64,000 nt of DNA from Stenotrophomonas sp. Iso1 (GCF_027497995.1 NZ_JAODBT010000002.1:124001-188000), one strand, 5' to 3'; positions 17,953 to 27,655 are shown, counted from the stretch's first letter. The notes: a model not told the origin generated them from the letters alone. Program-made: numbers and translations.

Positions 17953-19797
17953 TCAGCGGCTGGAAACAGCGGGAATGGACAACTGCGCAGGCTGCAGCGG
18001 TGCGTCCGCACGCGGCGTTGTTTCGATCAGCGCGTCCTGTGGCAGGCCGCGCGTGGGATCTTCAAGGTGGGCCCACACCTGGTCCATCGCCGCGAACATG
18101 TAAGGCAGCAGCGGCACATAGCGCTTGCGGTAGTCCGGGAACGCCAGCAGCGAATCGAAGTGCTGTGCATTGCTTATCCGCCAGTAGGCGATCTGTGCAC
18201 CGGCAGCGCGTGCCTGAGGTACATAGCGGTCGCTGGTCATGCTGATCGGCACCAGCCCATCGTCGATGCCATGAATGACCACGATTGGCAGGCCGGGGCG
18301 GGGAGCGTTGGCTGTTGCGTTGGCGATGCCGGCACGCACACGTTTGGCGTCGGCACTGTCGCCGGTCCACAGCGCACGCAGGCAGCTCAGGCCGCGCAAT
18401 GGCTCATCCGGCGCCAACACCGCGTTACCGTCCACCAGTGTCACGCCGCTGCCGGGCGGAATGCCACTGGCTTCGCTCCACCAGCTCGCGCGTAGCTCGG
18501 CTGCCGCAGGGCCGGGCTTGCCATCGGGGCCGGTGGCCGGGAATGTGTAAGCGCAAGGATGTTCGCCTGCGGCATAGCGGCCATAGGCCGAGGCATACGT
18601 CGCCGCAATCGCACGCCACAGATCGAAGCCGGTCGAAAACGCACCTGCACGCAGCGCGCCATCGCTCAGGCCTGCCTTCGCAAGCTGCTCTCGTGCCGAC
18701 TGCGCCTGTGCAACGACGTCCTCGCCCTGCACCAGCCCAGCGGTTTTCAGTAAAGCGCATTGACGAGCCCCTGCGGGCTGCGTTTGTGCATGCAGGGGCG
18801 GCTGTGGCAGATCATCCAGCGCAAGCAGTGCGCAGGGCATCAGCAGCGCGGCCTGGGTCACGAAGTCGTACAGCGGCGCTGCGCCCGCGACCGATACATT
18901 GGGTTCACCAGCCACCATTGCATCAAACCAGTCGCCTTGGATCTCAGCGGCACGCAACACGGCGCCGCCACCGTTGGAGACGCCCACGCCAAGCGTGCGC
19001 GTGTTGGCCGGCGTAAATGGTGCCGATTGCGGGTAGGCGCGATCCAACGCCTGCAACCCGAATTGCACTGCCTGCAACAGATGCTGGCCCCAGTCCGCTT
19101 CGGGGTTGTCGCCCGAATGCGCATGCTTGAACGCAATGCCATGCGAGGTTTCCACAGCTTCCGGCGTAAACGCCAGCGCGCCTTGGGCGGCTGGCGTGCC
19201 ATCGGCTTGGAAGCCGAGCTTGGCCTCCAGGTCGTAGTAGTCGCTGCCGGCGCCCTTGTCGGTGTAGGCCACGGCACATCCGTGGGCCAAACCCCAACTG
19301 CCAGCGACGGAGATCGCACCATAAATGCCACGGGAGCCGGATGACGCCGTTGCTACCAGACAGCGCCGTGAGGGATCGAAGTTGTCGGGTACCTGCACCA
19401 GCACGCGATGTGGGTGGCGCGCCCCGGCAATGCGGGCGTAGGCAGAGAACTCGCGTCCCGGCGAAGACTGGACCGTGCCGTAGTTGTCGCCGAAGCCACC
19501 GCCAGGCGTCAGATCGGCGATGCCGCGCCAACTGCTCCAGATAGCGCGCTGTCTTGCTTCTGCGGCGGTAGGCAGGGCAGGGTTGGTGAATGCCGGCCCC
19601 TTGGTGGAGCGCAGGCCTTCGAGCCCCAGCCCCGCGGTCAGCAGGTCATCGTTGGCGCGGTGCTGGGTTTCACGCCACTGCTCGAACACGGGTGTTGCAG
19701 CGGCTGCGCGCAGGTCAGCGGCTTCGGCGACGGAGACGCAGCCAGACAACAGCGGCAGCGCGGCACAAAACAGGGAGACACGACGGGGAATGTTCAT
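17953..19797 (-). CDS. D-(-)-3-hydroxybutyrate oligomer hydrolase
   Basis: 614 aa. The sequence follows the 3HB-oligomer hydrolase family (3HBOH) from end to end: EGLRSTKGPAFTNPALPTAAEARQRAIWSSWRGIADLTPGGGFGDNYG, then ATASSGSRGIYGAISVAGSWGLAHGCAVAYTDKGAG, and the catalytic serine S274 in LGVGVSNGGGAVLRAAE. It splits the 3HB dimers and trimers left by PHB depolymerase into monomers. The N terminus MNIPRRVSLFCAALPLLSGC has a lipobox-like LSGC (C20), suggesting a lipoprotein in the envelope rather than a free enzyme. It is divergent from the LuxR-type regulator gene, with a CCTAGG-centred palindrome between. Confidence 0.9.
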   Translation of the reverse strand: MNIPRRVSLFCAALPLLSGCVSVAEAADLRAAAATPVFEQWRETQHRANDDLLTAGLGLEGLRSTKGPAFTNPALPTAAEARQRAIWSSWRGIADLTPGGGFGDNYGTVQSSPGREFSAYARIAGARHPHRVLVQVPDNFDPSRRCLVATASSGSRGIYGAISVAGSWGLAHGCAVAYTDKGAGSDYYDLEAKLGFQADGTPAAQGALAFTPEAVETSHGIAFKHAHSGDNPEADWGQHLLQAVQFGLQALDRAYPQSAPFTPANTRTLGVGVSNGGGAVLRAAEIQGDWFDAMVAGEPNVSVAGAAPLYDFVTQAALLMPCALLALDDLPQPPLHAQTQPAGARQCALLKTAGLVQGEDVVAQAQSAREQLAKAGLSDGALRAGAFSTGFDLWRAIAATYASAYGRYAAGEHPCAYTFPATGPDGKPGPAAAELRASWWSEASGIPPGSGVTLVDGNAVLAPDEPLRGLSCLRALWTGDSADAKRVRAGIANATANAPRPGLPIVVIHGIDDGLVPISMTSDRYVPQARAAGAQIAYWRISNAQHFDSLLAFPDYRKRYVPLLPYMFAAMDQVWAHLEDPTRGLPQDALIETTPRADAPLQPAQLSIPAVSSR

Positions 19798-19833
19798 CGC
19801 TCCACACTATCAATCCCGTGTAGATGTGCCAGC

Positions 19834-19845
19834 GTACCTAGGTAC
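19834..19845. promoter_or_regulatory. CCTAGG-centred palindrome (putative CrbR-type operator)
   Basis: GTACCTAGGTAC is a perfect 12-base palindrome in the 89-base region between the divergent 3HB-oligomer hydrolase and response-regulator genes. Its core ACCTAGGT recurs at 27692-27703. The CTAG tetramer is usually rare in high-GC bacterial DNA, which makes the sharing more telling. NarL/LuxR-type regulators bind short inverted repeats of this size. Confidence 0.55.
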
Positions 19846-19886
19846 CCGTCCTCACCTGCGGATGAATTTGCTAACCTCGAATCGCC

Positions 19887-20585
19887 ATGCCAACCCTGCT
19901 CATTGCCGATGACCACCCCCTGTTCCGGGCCGCGCTGCATCGCGCGGCCGAGGAGGCGGTTGTGGATCTGCAGATCAGCGAGGCCGATTCACTGGAAGGC
20001 GTGCTTGAGACCATCGAGAGCCAGCAGATTGATCTGATGCTGTTGGATCTGCACATGCCGGGCAACCACGGTCTTGCAGGCTTGGCGACGATCCGTGCAT
20101 TGCAGCCCGGCCTGGCGATCATCATCGTTTCGGCCAACGAAGAACCGCATGTGATCCGCCGCGCCATCGACCTGGGTGCCGCCGGCTACCTGCCCAAGAG
20201 TTCGGGACTCGTGGACCTGCAGCAGGCATTGCAGACCGTGCTCGACGGCGAGCGCTGGATCCCTGCGATGCTGCGTGAGACCGTCGCCCGGGTTGCTCCT
20301 TTCAACAAGGACGCCGACCTGGCTGCGCGCCTTTCCAGCCTGTCCTCACATCAATACAAGGTACTGAGCCTGGTGGCGGAAGGGCTGCTCAACAAGCAGA
20401 TCGCGGACCGGCTTGGCGTGCAGTTGCGGACGGTCAAGGCGCATATGACGCGCATCATGAGCCGGCTTGGCGTGCGCAACCGGGCACAGGCAATCCGCGT
20501 GCTGCACGAACTCGGCCTGACCGATCCGTCGCGGCAGATTGACGACACTACCGGGCAGAAGCTGGCCGAACACTCAGAGGCCTGA
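19887..20585 (+). CDS. crbR: LuxR/NarL-family response regulator, CrbR type
   Basis: 232 aa. The receiver domain has the acidic pair D8-D9, the phosphoacceptor D54 (LMLLDLHMPG) and the lysine in GYLPKSS. The LuxR helix-turn-helix is LSSHQYKVLSLVAEGLLNKQIADRLGVQLRTVKAHMTRIMSRLGVRNRAQAIRVL (about 150-204). It converges with an SSF-domain hybrid histidine kinase 25 bases away. The pair matches CrbS/CrbR, which in Vibrio and Pseudomonas turns on acetyl-CoA synthetase and acetate use. Here the neighbours point to 3-hydroxybutyrate use. The assignment to the CrbR group rests on family features and context. Confidence 0.85.
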   Translation: MPTLLIADDHPLFRAALHRAAEEAVVDLQISEADSLEGVLETIESQQIDLMLLDLHMPGNHGLAGLATIRALQPGLAIIIVSANEEPHVIRRAIDLGAAGYLPKSSGLVDLQQALQTVLDGERWIPAMLRETVARVAPFNKDADLAARLSSLSSHQYKVLSLVAEGLLNKQIADRLGVQLRTVKAHMTRIMSRLGVRNRAQAIRVLHELGLTDPSRQIDDTTGQKLAEHSEA

Positions 20586-20610
20586 GCTCCGCGCGGCACC
20601 TGGTCGTTGA

Positions 20611-23600
20611 TCAGCGAGCGCCGGAGGCCTGATCGACCACGCGTGTCGCCAGCAGGTGGTTGATTGCCCAGCGCAACGCCAGTGGTTTGAACGGCTTGGA
20701 CAGCAATGACAAACCAACCTCACGCACCGCCTCCCGCGTGTCGATGCCGGTATCGGCGCTGAGGATCACGGTCGGGCGCTGACCATGTGCGGCGGCGAGC
20801 CGCTTCCACAACCGGGCCCCGGTATCGCCATCATCAAGGTGGTAGTCGAACAACCACAGGTCTGCGTCGCGCGCGGGCGCATCACAGCTGTCGCCGTCGC
20901 GCAGTGCGGTCACTTCGCAACCCCAGGCCAGCAGCATCTGCCGCATTGCTTCCAGCGCATCGGGATCGTTGTCGACCACCAACACGCGCGTGCCTTTGAT
21001 GGCGCTGTTGCCGCTGGGGTGTTTTTCATTCAGGGAGGACGGGGCCGGCTGTGCACGGGCCACGGCGATGGAGAAGGCCGAGCCGTGGTCGATCACGCTG
21101 TGCAGGGCAAGTGGCACGTGCAGCAGCCCGGCGATGCGATGGGCAATTGCCAGGCCAAGTCCCAAGCCTTGTCCATTGCTGCGATCTCCGCGCTGGAACT
21201 CTTCGAACACCAGCGTCTGCTGCTCGCGCGCTATGCCTGGCCCGCTGTCGTGCACCGCAATGGATAGCGTGTCGCCCCGACGGCGGATGCCCAGCAGTAC
21301 GCCGCCACGACGGGTATAGCGGATAGCGTTGGCCAGGAAGTTCTGCAGCACACGACGCAGCAGCAGCGGGTCGCTATGCACCCACGCGCGGGTGGGAACG
21401 TAGCGGAACTGCAGGCCGCGTGCGGCTGCTAGCACAGCGAATTCCTGCGCGAGCGGATCGAGCACGGTGGATAGCGCGAATGGACGCGGATCGGCGACCA
21501 GCCCACCGGCCTCCAGTCGCGAAATATCGAGCAGGCCGGAGAGCAGGTCATCGGTGGAGTCCAGTGCGCCACGGATCTGTCGCAGGAAGCTGTCCAGGAA
21601 TTCGGACTCGATGTGCTGTGACATGGCATCGGTGAGCAATTGCGCGGCATGCAACGGTTGGATCAGGTCGTGGCCGACCGCTGTCAGGAATCGCGTTTTT
21701 GCCATGTTGGCGCGCTGGGCCTCGTGCACGGCATGCTCCAGGCGCGCAGTGCGATCCTGCACGCGGCGTTCCAGTGTGTCGTTGCTGCGCTTGAGCGCAT
21801 CCTCAGCCAGACGGAACGCGGTGACATCGGTGAACGTGGCGACATAACCACCGCCCGGCATCGGGTTGCCTCGGATCTCGACGATGGTGTCGTCCGGAAA
21901 GATCCGCTCCGATAGATGCGGCGTGCCGCGCCGCATGTGCGCAACGCGTCGGGTCAGTGCCTTGCCGGGGTTGTCGCCGGGTGCATCGCCGATCTTCAGT
22001 TGCCCCAATGCCCATGCAGTGAGGTTGGCCACTGGCTGTCCCACCTGCAGAAGGTCGGGTGGAAATTTGAACAGCGCGGCATAGCGGCTGTTCCAGGCCA
22101 CCAGCTGCAGCTGGGCATCGACCACGCTGATGCCCTGGCTCATGTTTTCCAGCGCCGCTTCCAACAGGCGCTGGTTGAAGCGCAGCACCTGGGTGGCCTC
22201 ACCGACGGCACGGGTGACCGCCTCCAAGGGTGCTGTGCCGCCATCGCGCGCGGCCTCGATCAACAGGCGTGCCATACCCGCACCCACCACTGCGGTGAGT
22301 TCGCGTTCAATGGCGGTGACACGTTCGTCATCAAGCATCTGCCCGGCATGCCCGGCCATCAGCTGCCGTGCCCGTTCCTGGCCGAGAAAACGCCCCGCCG
22401 TCTTGCGCAACGAGGCTGCGGCCACCGCCTCCCGCTGCAACGGCAGCGACGGGCGCACCGCACGCGCCACCAACGCAATGGTGATCAGGTTGACCACCAG
22501 GCTGGCGCTCATGCTGATGGCGATATGCCCAGGCTGCATGCGCAGCGAGAACAGCGCGAGCCAGTGCAGCCCATCGGAGCTGGCCGAAGGCTCAGCCGCG
22601 GGGATCACCATGGGCAACAGCACCAGCCATAGCCATACCAGCGATCCCAGTACGATGCCGGCCATGATGGCCGGTGACGGCGTGCGCGGACGGTACACCG
22701 CCAGCAGCACCGCCGGTGCCAGCTGTGCCAGCGCGGTGAATGACATCAGGCCGAAATCGCTGAGTGCCTCGGTGCCGCTCATGGCGCGGCTGTACAGCCA
22801 CGACATCAGAAATACGGCAAGGATGCCGGCACGGCGGAACGCCAGCACGCGCGGACGCAGATCGGCGCCGGCATCGCCGTCCACGCCGCCGAGCAGGCGT
22901 GCGCCGAAACCGTGGTTGCCGAGCATGATCGACAAGGTCAGCCCCGACAGAATCATCATGCCCGTCGCAGCACTCAGGCTGCCCAGGTAGGCCAGCAGCG
23001 CAAGGACGTGGTGGCCGCGTGCCTGTGGCAGTGCCAGCACATACAAGTCAGGTGACACCGACTGTCCCAGTTGGGCCGCACCGGAAAGCGCCATGGGCAC
23101 CGAAGGTAGCCCGATCAACAGCAGGTAGAGCGGAAACAACCAGCGTGCAGTTTTCAAGTCGGAGGACTGGCGCAGCTCGACCACGCCGACATGGAACTGA
23201 TGGGGCAGGGTGAACGCCGCCATCGCGCCCAGCGCAACCATGGTGATGAAGTCCGGGATCACCGAGGGCGGCGGCAGGTGCAGCATCTTTTCGAGCAAGG
23301 GGCTGCCCGATTGATGTACCGACAGTGCTGCATACAGGCCGATGGCCAACAGCGCCGCCAACTTGAGCAGCGATTCCAGTCCCAGCGCCACCACGATGCC
23401 GCGGTTGTGCTCGGTTGCCGAGGCCTTGCGCGCACCGAACAGCATGGTGAACGCCGCCATCGTCAGCGCGAACCAGAACGACATGTCCAGTTGGTGTCCG
23501 CTGGCTGCGAATTGCTCGCCCAGCAGCGCGGTGAGGCCCTGGCTGACCGCTTTCAGCTGCAGCGCGATGTACGGAATGATGCCAAGCAGTGCGACCAGGG

Positions 23601-23955
23601 TGATGGTGATGCCAAGCCCCTGATCCGTACGCAGCCGCGCTACCACCAGGTCGGCGATGGTGGCGCTGTTGTGTTGTTTGGCCAGCCGCCCGAGCCGTGC
23701 CAGAAAGGGCAGGCCGAAGGCAAAGATCAAGGCCATGCCGATCAACGTCGGGGGGATCGGGAAACCCCATTGCACGCCTTGCGAGGCAGCCCCGTAGTAC
23801 GTCCACGCGGTGCAGTGCACGGCCAGTGACAGTGCATAGATAGCCGGCCAGACTTTTGTGAGGCGGTGGCCCTGACGCTCGCCCCATAGAGCGACACCGA
23901 ACAAGAGCACGGTCCAGGCGATGCAGGCGAACAGGACGATGGAGGGTGTCAACAT
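20611..23955 (-). CDS. crbS: SSF-domain hybrid sensor histidine kinase, CrbS type
   Basis: 1114 aa. About residues 1-500 are a sodium:solute symporter-like domain with some 13 membrane segments. A PAS domain follows (LENMSQGISVVDAQLQLVAWNSRYAALF), then a coiled linker, HisKA with the phospho-histidine H762 (VGHDLIQPLHAAQ), HATPase with NFLANAIRYT and GQGLGLGLAIAHRIA, and a C-terminal receiver with D1037 (LWLFDYHLD). The order SSF-PAS-HK-REC is that of CrbS/MxtR-type kinases, which sense or carry short-chain acids. It faces the crbR-like gene tail to tail. The ligand could be acetate, 3-hydroxybutyrate or another acid. Confidence 0.9.
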   Translation of the reverse strand: MLTPSIVLFACIAWTVLLFGVALWGERQGHRLTKVWPAIYALSLAVHCTAWTYYGAASQGVQWGFPIPPTLIGMALIFAFGLPFLARLGRLAKQHNSATIADLVVARLRTDQGLGITITLVALLGIIPYIALQLKAVSQGLTALLGEQFAASGHQLDMSFWFALTMAAFTMLFGARKASATEHNRGIVVALGLESLLKLAALLAIGLYAALSVHQSGSPLLEKMLHLPPPSVIPDFITMVALGAMAAFTLPHQFHVGVVELRQSSDLKTARWLFPLYLLLIGLPSVPMALSGAAQLGQSVSPDLYVLALPQARGHHVLALLAYLGSLSAATGMMILSGLTLSIMLGNHGFGARLLGGVDGDAGADLRPRVLAFRRAGILAVFLMSWLYSRAMSGTEALSDFGLMSFTALAQLAPAVLLAVYRPRTPSPAIMAGIVLGSLVWLWLVLLPMVIPAAEPSASSDGLHWLALFSLRMQPGHIAISMSASLVVNLITIALVARAVRPSLPLQREAVAAASLRKTAGRFLGQERARQLMAGHAGQMLDDERVTAIERELTAVVGAGMARLLIEAARDGGTAPLEAVTRAVGEATQVLRFNQRLLEAALENMSQGISVVDAQLQLVAWNSRYAALFKFPPDLLQVGQPVANLTAWALGQLKIGDAPGDNPGKALTRRVAHMRRGTPHLSERIFPDDTIVEIRGNPMPGGGYVATFTDVTAFRLAEDALKRSNDTLERRVQDRTARLEHAVHEAQRANMAKTRFLTAVGHDLIQPLHAAQLLTDAMSQHIESEFLDSFLRQIRGALDSTDDLLSGLLDISRLEAGGLVADPRPFALSTVLDPLAQEFAVLAAARGLQFRYVPTRAWVHSDPLLLRRVLQNFLANAIRYTRRGGVLLGIRRRGDTLSIAVHDSGPGIAREQQTLVFEEFQRGDRSNGQGLGLGLAIAHRIAGLLHVPLALHSVIDHGSAFSIAVARAQPAPSSLNEKHPSGNSAIKGTRVLVVDNDPDALEAMRQMLLAWGCEVTALRDGDSCDAPARDADLWLFDYHLDDGDTGARLWKRLAAAHGQRPTVILSADTGIDTREAVREVGLSLLSKPFKPLALRWAINHLLATRVVDQASGAR

Positions 23956-24033
23956 CGCTCCAGTGTAGAGAGATGGGCGGCCGGCGTGCGGGATGCTGGC
24001 GGGGCGCCGAAGTGGCGGTGATATGGGCCGGCG

Positions 24034-24519
24034 CTAGGGCTCAATCACGATCAGCGACAGGTGCTCGGCGACCAGCGCCACTTCGCCGGATGGCACCCGT
24101 TCCACCGTCTTGTGCTGGGTCAGCAGCCATTGTCCCGGCTGGCGGCACTCCAGCGAACGGAGTTGTGAGCGCACGCGGATTTCCGAGCCGCTGGGCACCG
24201 GTGCAAGGAAGCGGACTTTGTTCAAACCGTAGTTGAGCACGCGGGCGATGCCGGGGAAGCTGACCAGCGCGGCGACGTCTTCCTCGATGGTGAGTGAGAG
24301 CAGCAAGAAGCCGTGCGCAATGGTTCGCCCGCCCGGCAACGCGTCCTGTGCACGGACCGGGTCGACGTGGATCCAGTTGTGGTCACCGGTGGCATCGGCG
24401 AATGCATCGATGCGCGATTGCGCCACGCGCATGCAGGCGCCCAATCGCTCGCTTGCGGCCCAGTGGTGCAGGGCCAGCAACGCAGTGGGCATCTCTTGGT
24501 TTGTGTCGGCGGCGTTCAT
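24034..24519 (-). CDS. MaoC-like (R)-specific hydratase/dehydratase
   Basis: 161 aa, hot-dog fold. The catalytic pair D46 and H51 lies in DATGDHNWIHVD, the (R)-hydratase motif, followed by TIAHGFLLLSL. The family interconverts (R)-3-hydroxyacyl-CoA and trans-2-enoyl-CoA (PhaJ is one member). The NodN-like wording NYGLNKVRFLAPVPSGSEIRVR is also typical. The start overlaps the stop of the upstream alpha/beta hydrolase by 4 bases. In this locus it could turn (R)-3-hydroxybutyryl-CoA into crotonyl-CoA. Confidence 0.88.
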   Translation of the reverse strand: MNAADTNQEMPTALLALHHWAASERLGACMRVAQSRIDAFADATGDHNWIHVDPVRAQDALPGGRTIAHGFLLLSLTIEEDVAALVSFPGIARVLNYGLNKVRFLAPVPSGSEIRVRSQLRSLECRQPGQWLLTQHKTVERVPSGEVALVAEHLSLIVIEP

Positions 24520-25394
24520 CGCACACCTCCCAGCAGGGCCAGGATCGCGTCGCGAGCCACCGGCTCAGACAAGGTCGGTGCATGACCGACATCCGGTACT
24601 TCGACCAGGGTTGCCGTCGCCGACGTTGCCACCATCTGCCGTGCCACGTCCGCCGGAAGTATGTCCGACAACGCGCCGCGCACCACCAGTACCGGAGCAC
24701 GGCGGGTCAGCGACCGCACCGCACGCCATAGCACCGGTCGTAGCAGCCACAGCACCCAGGGCCGGGTGGTGCGGATGACGGCGGGATCGTAGTCCAGCTC
24801 CAGCAGGCCATCATCGCGTTGGCGGAACATGCGCGTTGCCATGGCACGCCAGTCGTCGGCGCTGAAGCGTGGGAAGGACGCTTTGCCGATTGACTCGGCG
24901 TAGGCGGCTGCCTGCTCCAGATCCATCGGTGGCAAGGTCTTGCCGGCATATTTGCCGATCCGCGCCAAAGCCTCGCGCGGCACCTTGGGGCCGGCATCGT
25001 TGAGCACCGCTGCGGCGATGCGGCCAGGCGCGCGGGTGGCAAGGGTAATGGTGACCAGCACCCCCAGCGAGGTGCCAATGAACACGGCCTTGTCGACACC
25101 TTGGGAATCCAGCAGCGCTGCCATGTCGTCGGCGTACGTCCGTGCGTTGTAGCTGGACGGGTCTGGCGCGCGCGCTGAACCGGCCCGCCCGCGCAGGTCG
25201 ACGGCGAGCACGCGCCAGCCGGCCGCCGTCAGATACAGGGCGACGGCATCGAAGTCGGCTGCATTGCGGGTCAACCCCGGGATGCACACCACCGTGCCGC
25301 GGGGGGATTCCCCCGGGCAAGGTGGATAGTCGCGTGCATGCAGGCGCAGGCCATCGTTGCTGTTCCAGTACAGATCGTCGTAAGACTGCGTCAT
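24516..25394 (-). CDS. Alpha/beta hydrolase
   Basis: 292 aa without a signal peptide. The nucleophile S109 is in VFIGTSLGVLVT, the oxyanion region in VVCIPGLTRNAADF, and the likely triad histidine in VPDVGHAPTLSEP. The N terminus DDLYWNSNDGLRLHARDYP is common in cytosolic esterases of this family. It lies 12 bases after the TonB receptor gene and overlaps the MaoC gene, so the three form one operon. A role as an intracellular esterase on imported 3-hydroxybutyrate oligomers fits the context but is not shown. Confidence 0.85.
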   Translation of the reverse strand: MTQSYDDLYWNSNDGLRLHARDYPPCPGESPRGTVVCIPGLTRNAADFDAVALYLTAAGWRVLAVDLRGRAGSARAPDPSSYNARTYADDMAALLDSQGVDKAVFIGTSLGVLVTITLATRAPGRIAAAVLNDAGPKVPREALARIGKYAGKTLPPMDLEQAAAYAESIGKASFPRFSADDWRAMATRMFRQRDDGLLELDYDPAVIRTTRPWVLWLLRPVLWRAVRSLTRRAPVLVVRGALSDILPADVARQMVATSATATLVEVPDVGHAPTLSEPVARDAILALLGGVR

Positions 25395-25406
25395 GCCGGG
25401 TAGTTC

Positions 25407-27605
25407 CTAGAAATCGTAGCGAACGCTGAGACTGTACTGGCGCGGCGGGCCGTAGAAGCCTATCAACGTGCCGACCGCCGGGATGTTGTAGCCCGTGGTG
25501 CGGTACTCCTTGTCGGCAAGGTTGGTGCCTTGCAGGGAGAAGGTCCAGGCGTCATTGGCCTTCCAGATCACGCCGGCATTGACCAGGCCATAGCCATCCT
25601 GCCTGATCGCTGGACTCAGGTCCGTGGTCGGCCAGACCTCGCTCTGGTAGCTGTAGCCCACCCGAGCGGAGAGATTGCTGCCATTGGACAGTTCGGTGCG
25701 GTATTCCACGTTCAATGCACCCGAGAACTCTGGCGCATTGGTGAACTTCATCTGGTCGGCGACGTTGACGCCACGGTCCATGTACTCGTCGTACTTGGTG
25801 TCCAGCCACGCCAGGTTGCCGGTGATGAGCCAGTGCTGCGTCGGCAGGTACTGGTACTCGATTTCCAGGCCGTTGACCGTACCGGCACCGGCATTGGTGA
25901 AGTCGCCGAAGAACGCATCGTCAACGCCGTCGCCATTGGTATCAATACCGGTGAACACCGACAGCTGGATGTCCTTGTACTTGTTGTGGAAGGCCGACAG
26001 GTTCAGGAACAGGCGCTGGTCGAGAAAGGCCATCTTGCTGCCGATCTCGAAGCTGTCCACGGTCTCGTCGTCGAAAGGCTCGGCCGAGCGCGGTACCGCC
26101 ACGGCATTGGCGCGGATGTTGTAACCACCGGACTTGAAACCGCGTGTTGCCAACCCGTAAACCATGATGTCCGGGGTGATCTCGTAATCCAGCGACACCT
26201 TCGGTGACACGTTCTTGAAGTTGGTGGTCTTGTCGAAATCGGCAGCGACGGCAATCGGACGGCTGAAGGTCGCATCGGCGTAGAAGCGGTTCAGCACGAT
26301 CGCGCGCTTGTCCTCGTCGGTGTAACGCGCACCGACATCAAGCTTGAGCTTGCTGGTCAGGTCGAAGGTCCAGTCGGCATAGAGCGCGATGCTGTCGGTC
26401 AATACCTTGCCGCGCGTGTCGCCGAACTGCAGGTTGAAGAAGTTGTTGCGGATCTGCCCGCCCGCTTCACCGCTGAATTGGTACAGGCCGACCACGCCGC
26501 GCACACGTCCGCCTGCGTCGTAGTTGAACTGCACTTCGTTGCTGACCTGGTTGTCGGCATACGAGCCGCCGACGTCGGCCAGCTTGATCGGCGTGGTATC
26601 GAAGTCGATGTTGGAGTGGCTGTCGGATTCGCGCTTGGCAATCACATATTTCAATGCCACGTCGTCGTTGGGCCGCCAGTTCACCGTCGCCGAGGCGCCC
26701 TTGGTTTCGACACTGTTGAGATTGGGCATGCCCGAGCGGATGTCGTAACGGTCGTCCATCGGCGGATACGCAGGAGTGAACGGGTTGGGCGCCAGCATCT
26801 TCGAGCCACGCATCCCGGACTGGTCATCGATCCAATCCAATGCGAACTGCACGTCGAAATCGTCGCCCGCGTAGGCACCCAGGTTCAATCGTGCCGCGTT
26901 GATCTGTTTGTCGCTGATCGGTTGGCCGGTAAGCGTGTTCTCGCCGAAGCCGTCGCGGTTCATGCTGGCCACCGCGACGCGTGCGCGCAGGCCACTGTCC
27001 GCCCCACCCAGCGGGCCACCGATGGCCGCCTTGGCGTCGAGCTGGTTGTAGTTGCCTGCGGTGATCTGGGCGAAGCCCTCAACCTGCGTTGGCAGACCGC
27101 GCGAGATGTACTTGATGGCGCCGCCAATGGTGTTCTTGCCGTACAGCGTGCCTTGGGGGCCGCGCAGCACTTCGATACGCGAGACGTCGAACACGTCCAG
27201 CAAGGCACCCTGCGGACGCGCGATATAGACGTCATCGAGATAGATGCCCACGCCAGGGTCCGCACCCCAGGTGGGATCGGACTGGCCGATACCGCGGATG
27301 TACGCAGTGACCGTGCTGCTGGCACCGCGTGCCGCATAGATGGTCAGGTTGGGCACCTGTGCATCAAGGTCGCCGATGTCCTGCACGTTCAACTTGTCCA
27401 ATGCTTCGGACGTGAAGGCAGTCACCGCCACAGGTACTTCCTGCAGGGTTTCTTCGCGCTTGCGCGCGGTCACCGTGATGCTGTCCAGGTTGGTGGCCGA
27501 AGCGGCCTTGCCCGCTACTGGTGCTGCGCTTTGCGCCTCTTGCGCCAGTGCGGGCCCGGAGGCCAGCAGCGCGCCAATCATCAGGCTCAAACAGTTCCGC
27601 TTCAT
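25407..27605 (-). CDS. TonB-dependent receptor in the 3HB locus (first)
   Basis: 732 aa from the ATG at 27605, preceded by GGGGAGGA; the frame extends 26 codons upstream but the signal peptide MKRNCLSLMIGALLASGPALAQ starts here. A TonB box (LDSITVTARKREETLQEVPVAVTAF), plug (VTAYIRGIGQSDPTWGADPGVGIYLDDVYIARPQG, VEVLRGPQGTLYGKNTIGGAIKY) and barrel ending RQYSLSVRYDF are seen. Receptors with this plug wording are often not siderophore receptors. It leads an operon with the alpha/beta hydrolase and MaoC genes and is divergent from the GntP permease, so a hydroxyalkanoate oligomer is a possible ligand. Confidence 0.88.
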   Translation of the reverse strand: MKRNCLSLMIGALLASGPALAQEAQSAAPVAGKAASATNLDSITVTARKREETLQEVPVAVTAFTSEALDKLNVQDIGDLDAQVPNLTIYAARGASSTVTAYIRGIGQSDPTWGADPGVGIYLDDVYIARPQGALLDVFDVSRIEVLRGPQGTLYGKNTIGGAIKYISRGLPTQVEGFAQITAGNYNQLDAKAAIGGPLGGADSGLRARVAVASMNRDGFGENTLTGQPISDKQINAARLNLGAYAGDDFDVQFALDWIDDQSGMRGSKMLAPNPFTPAYPPMDDRYDIRSGMPNLNSVETKGASATVNWRPNDDVALKYVIAKRESDSHSNIDFDTTPIKLADVGGSYADNQVSNEVQFNYDAGGRVRGVVGLYQFSGEAGGQIRNNFFNLQFGDTRGKVLTDSIALYADWTFDLTSKLKLDVGARYTDEDKRAIVLNRFYADATFSRPIAVAADFDKTTNFKNVSPKVSLDYEITPDIMVYGLATRGFKSGGYNIRANAVAVPRSAEPFDDETVDSFEIGSKMAFLDQRLFLNLSAFHNKYKDIQLSVFTGIDTNGDGVDDAFFGDFTNAGAGTVNGLEIEYQYLPTQHWLITGNLAWLDTKYDEYMDRGVNVADQMKFTNAPEFSGALNVEYRTELSNGSNLSARVGYSYQSEVWPTTDLSPAIRQDGYGLVNAGVIWKANDAWTFSLQGTNLADKEYRTTGYNIPAVGTLIGFYGPPRQYSLSVRYDF

Positions 27606-27655
27606 TCGGTCCTCCCCAGGCATGTGCGTTGCAGATGGCCCATTGCCACCCGTGG

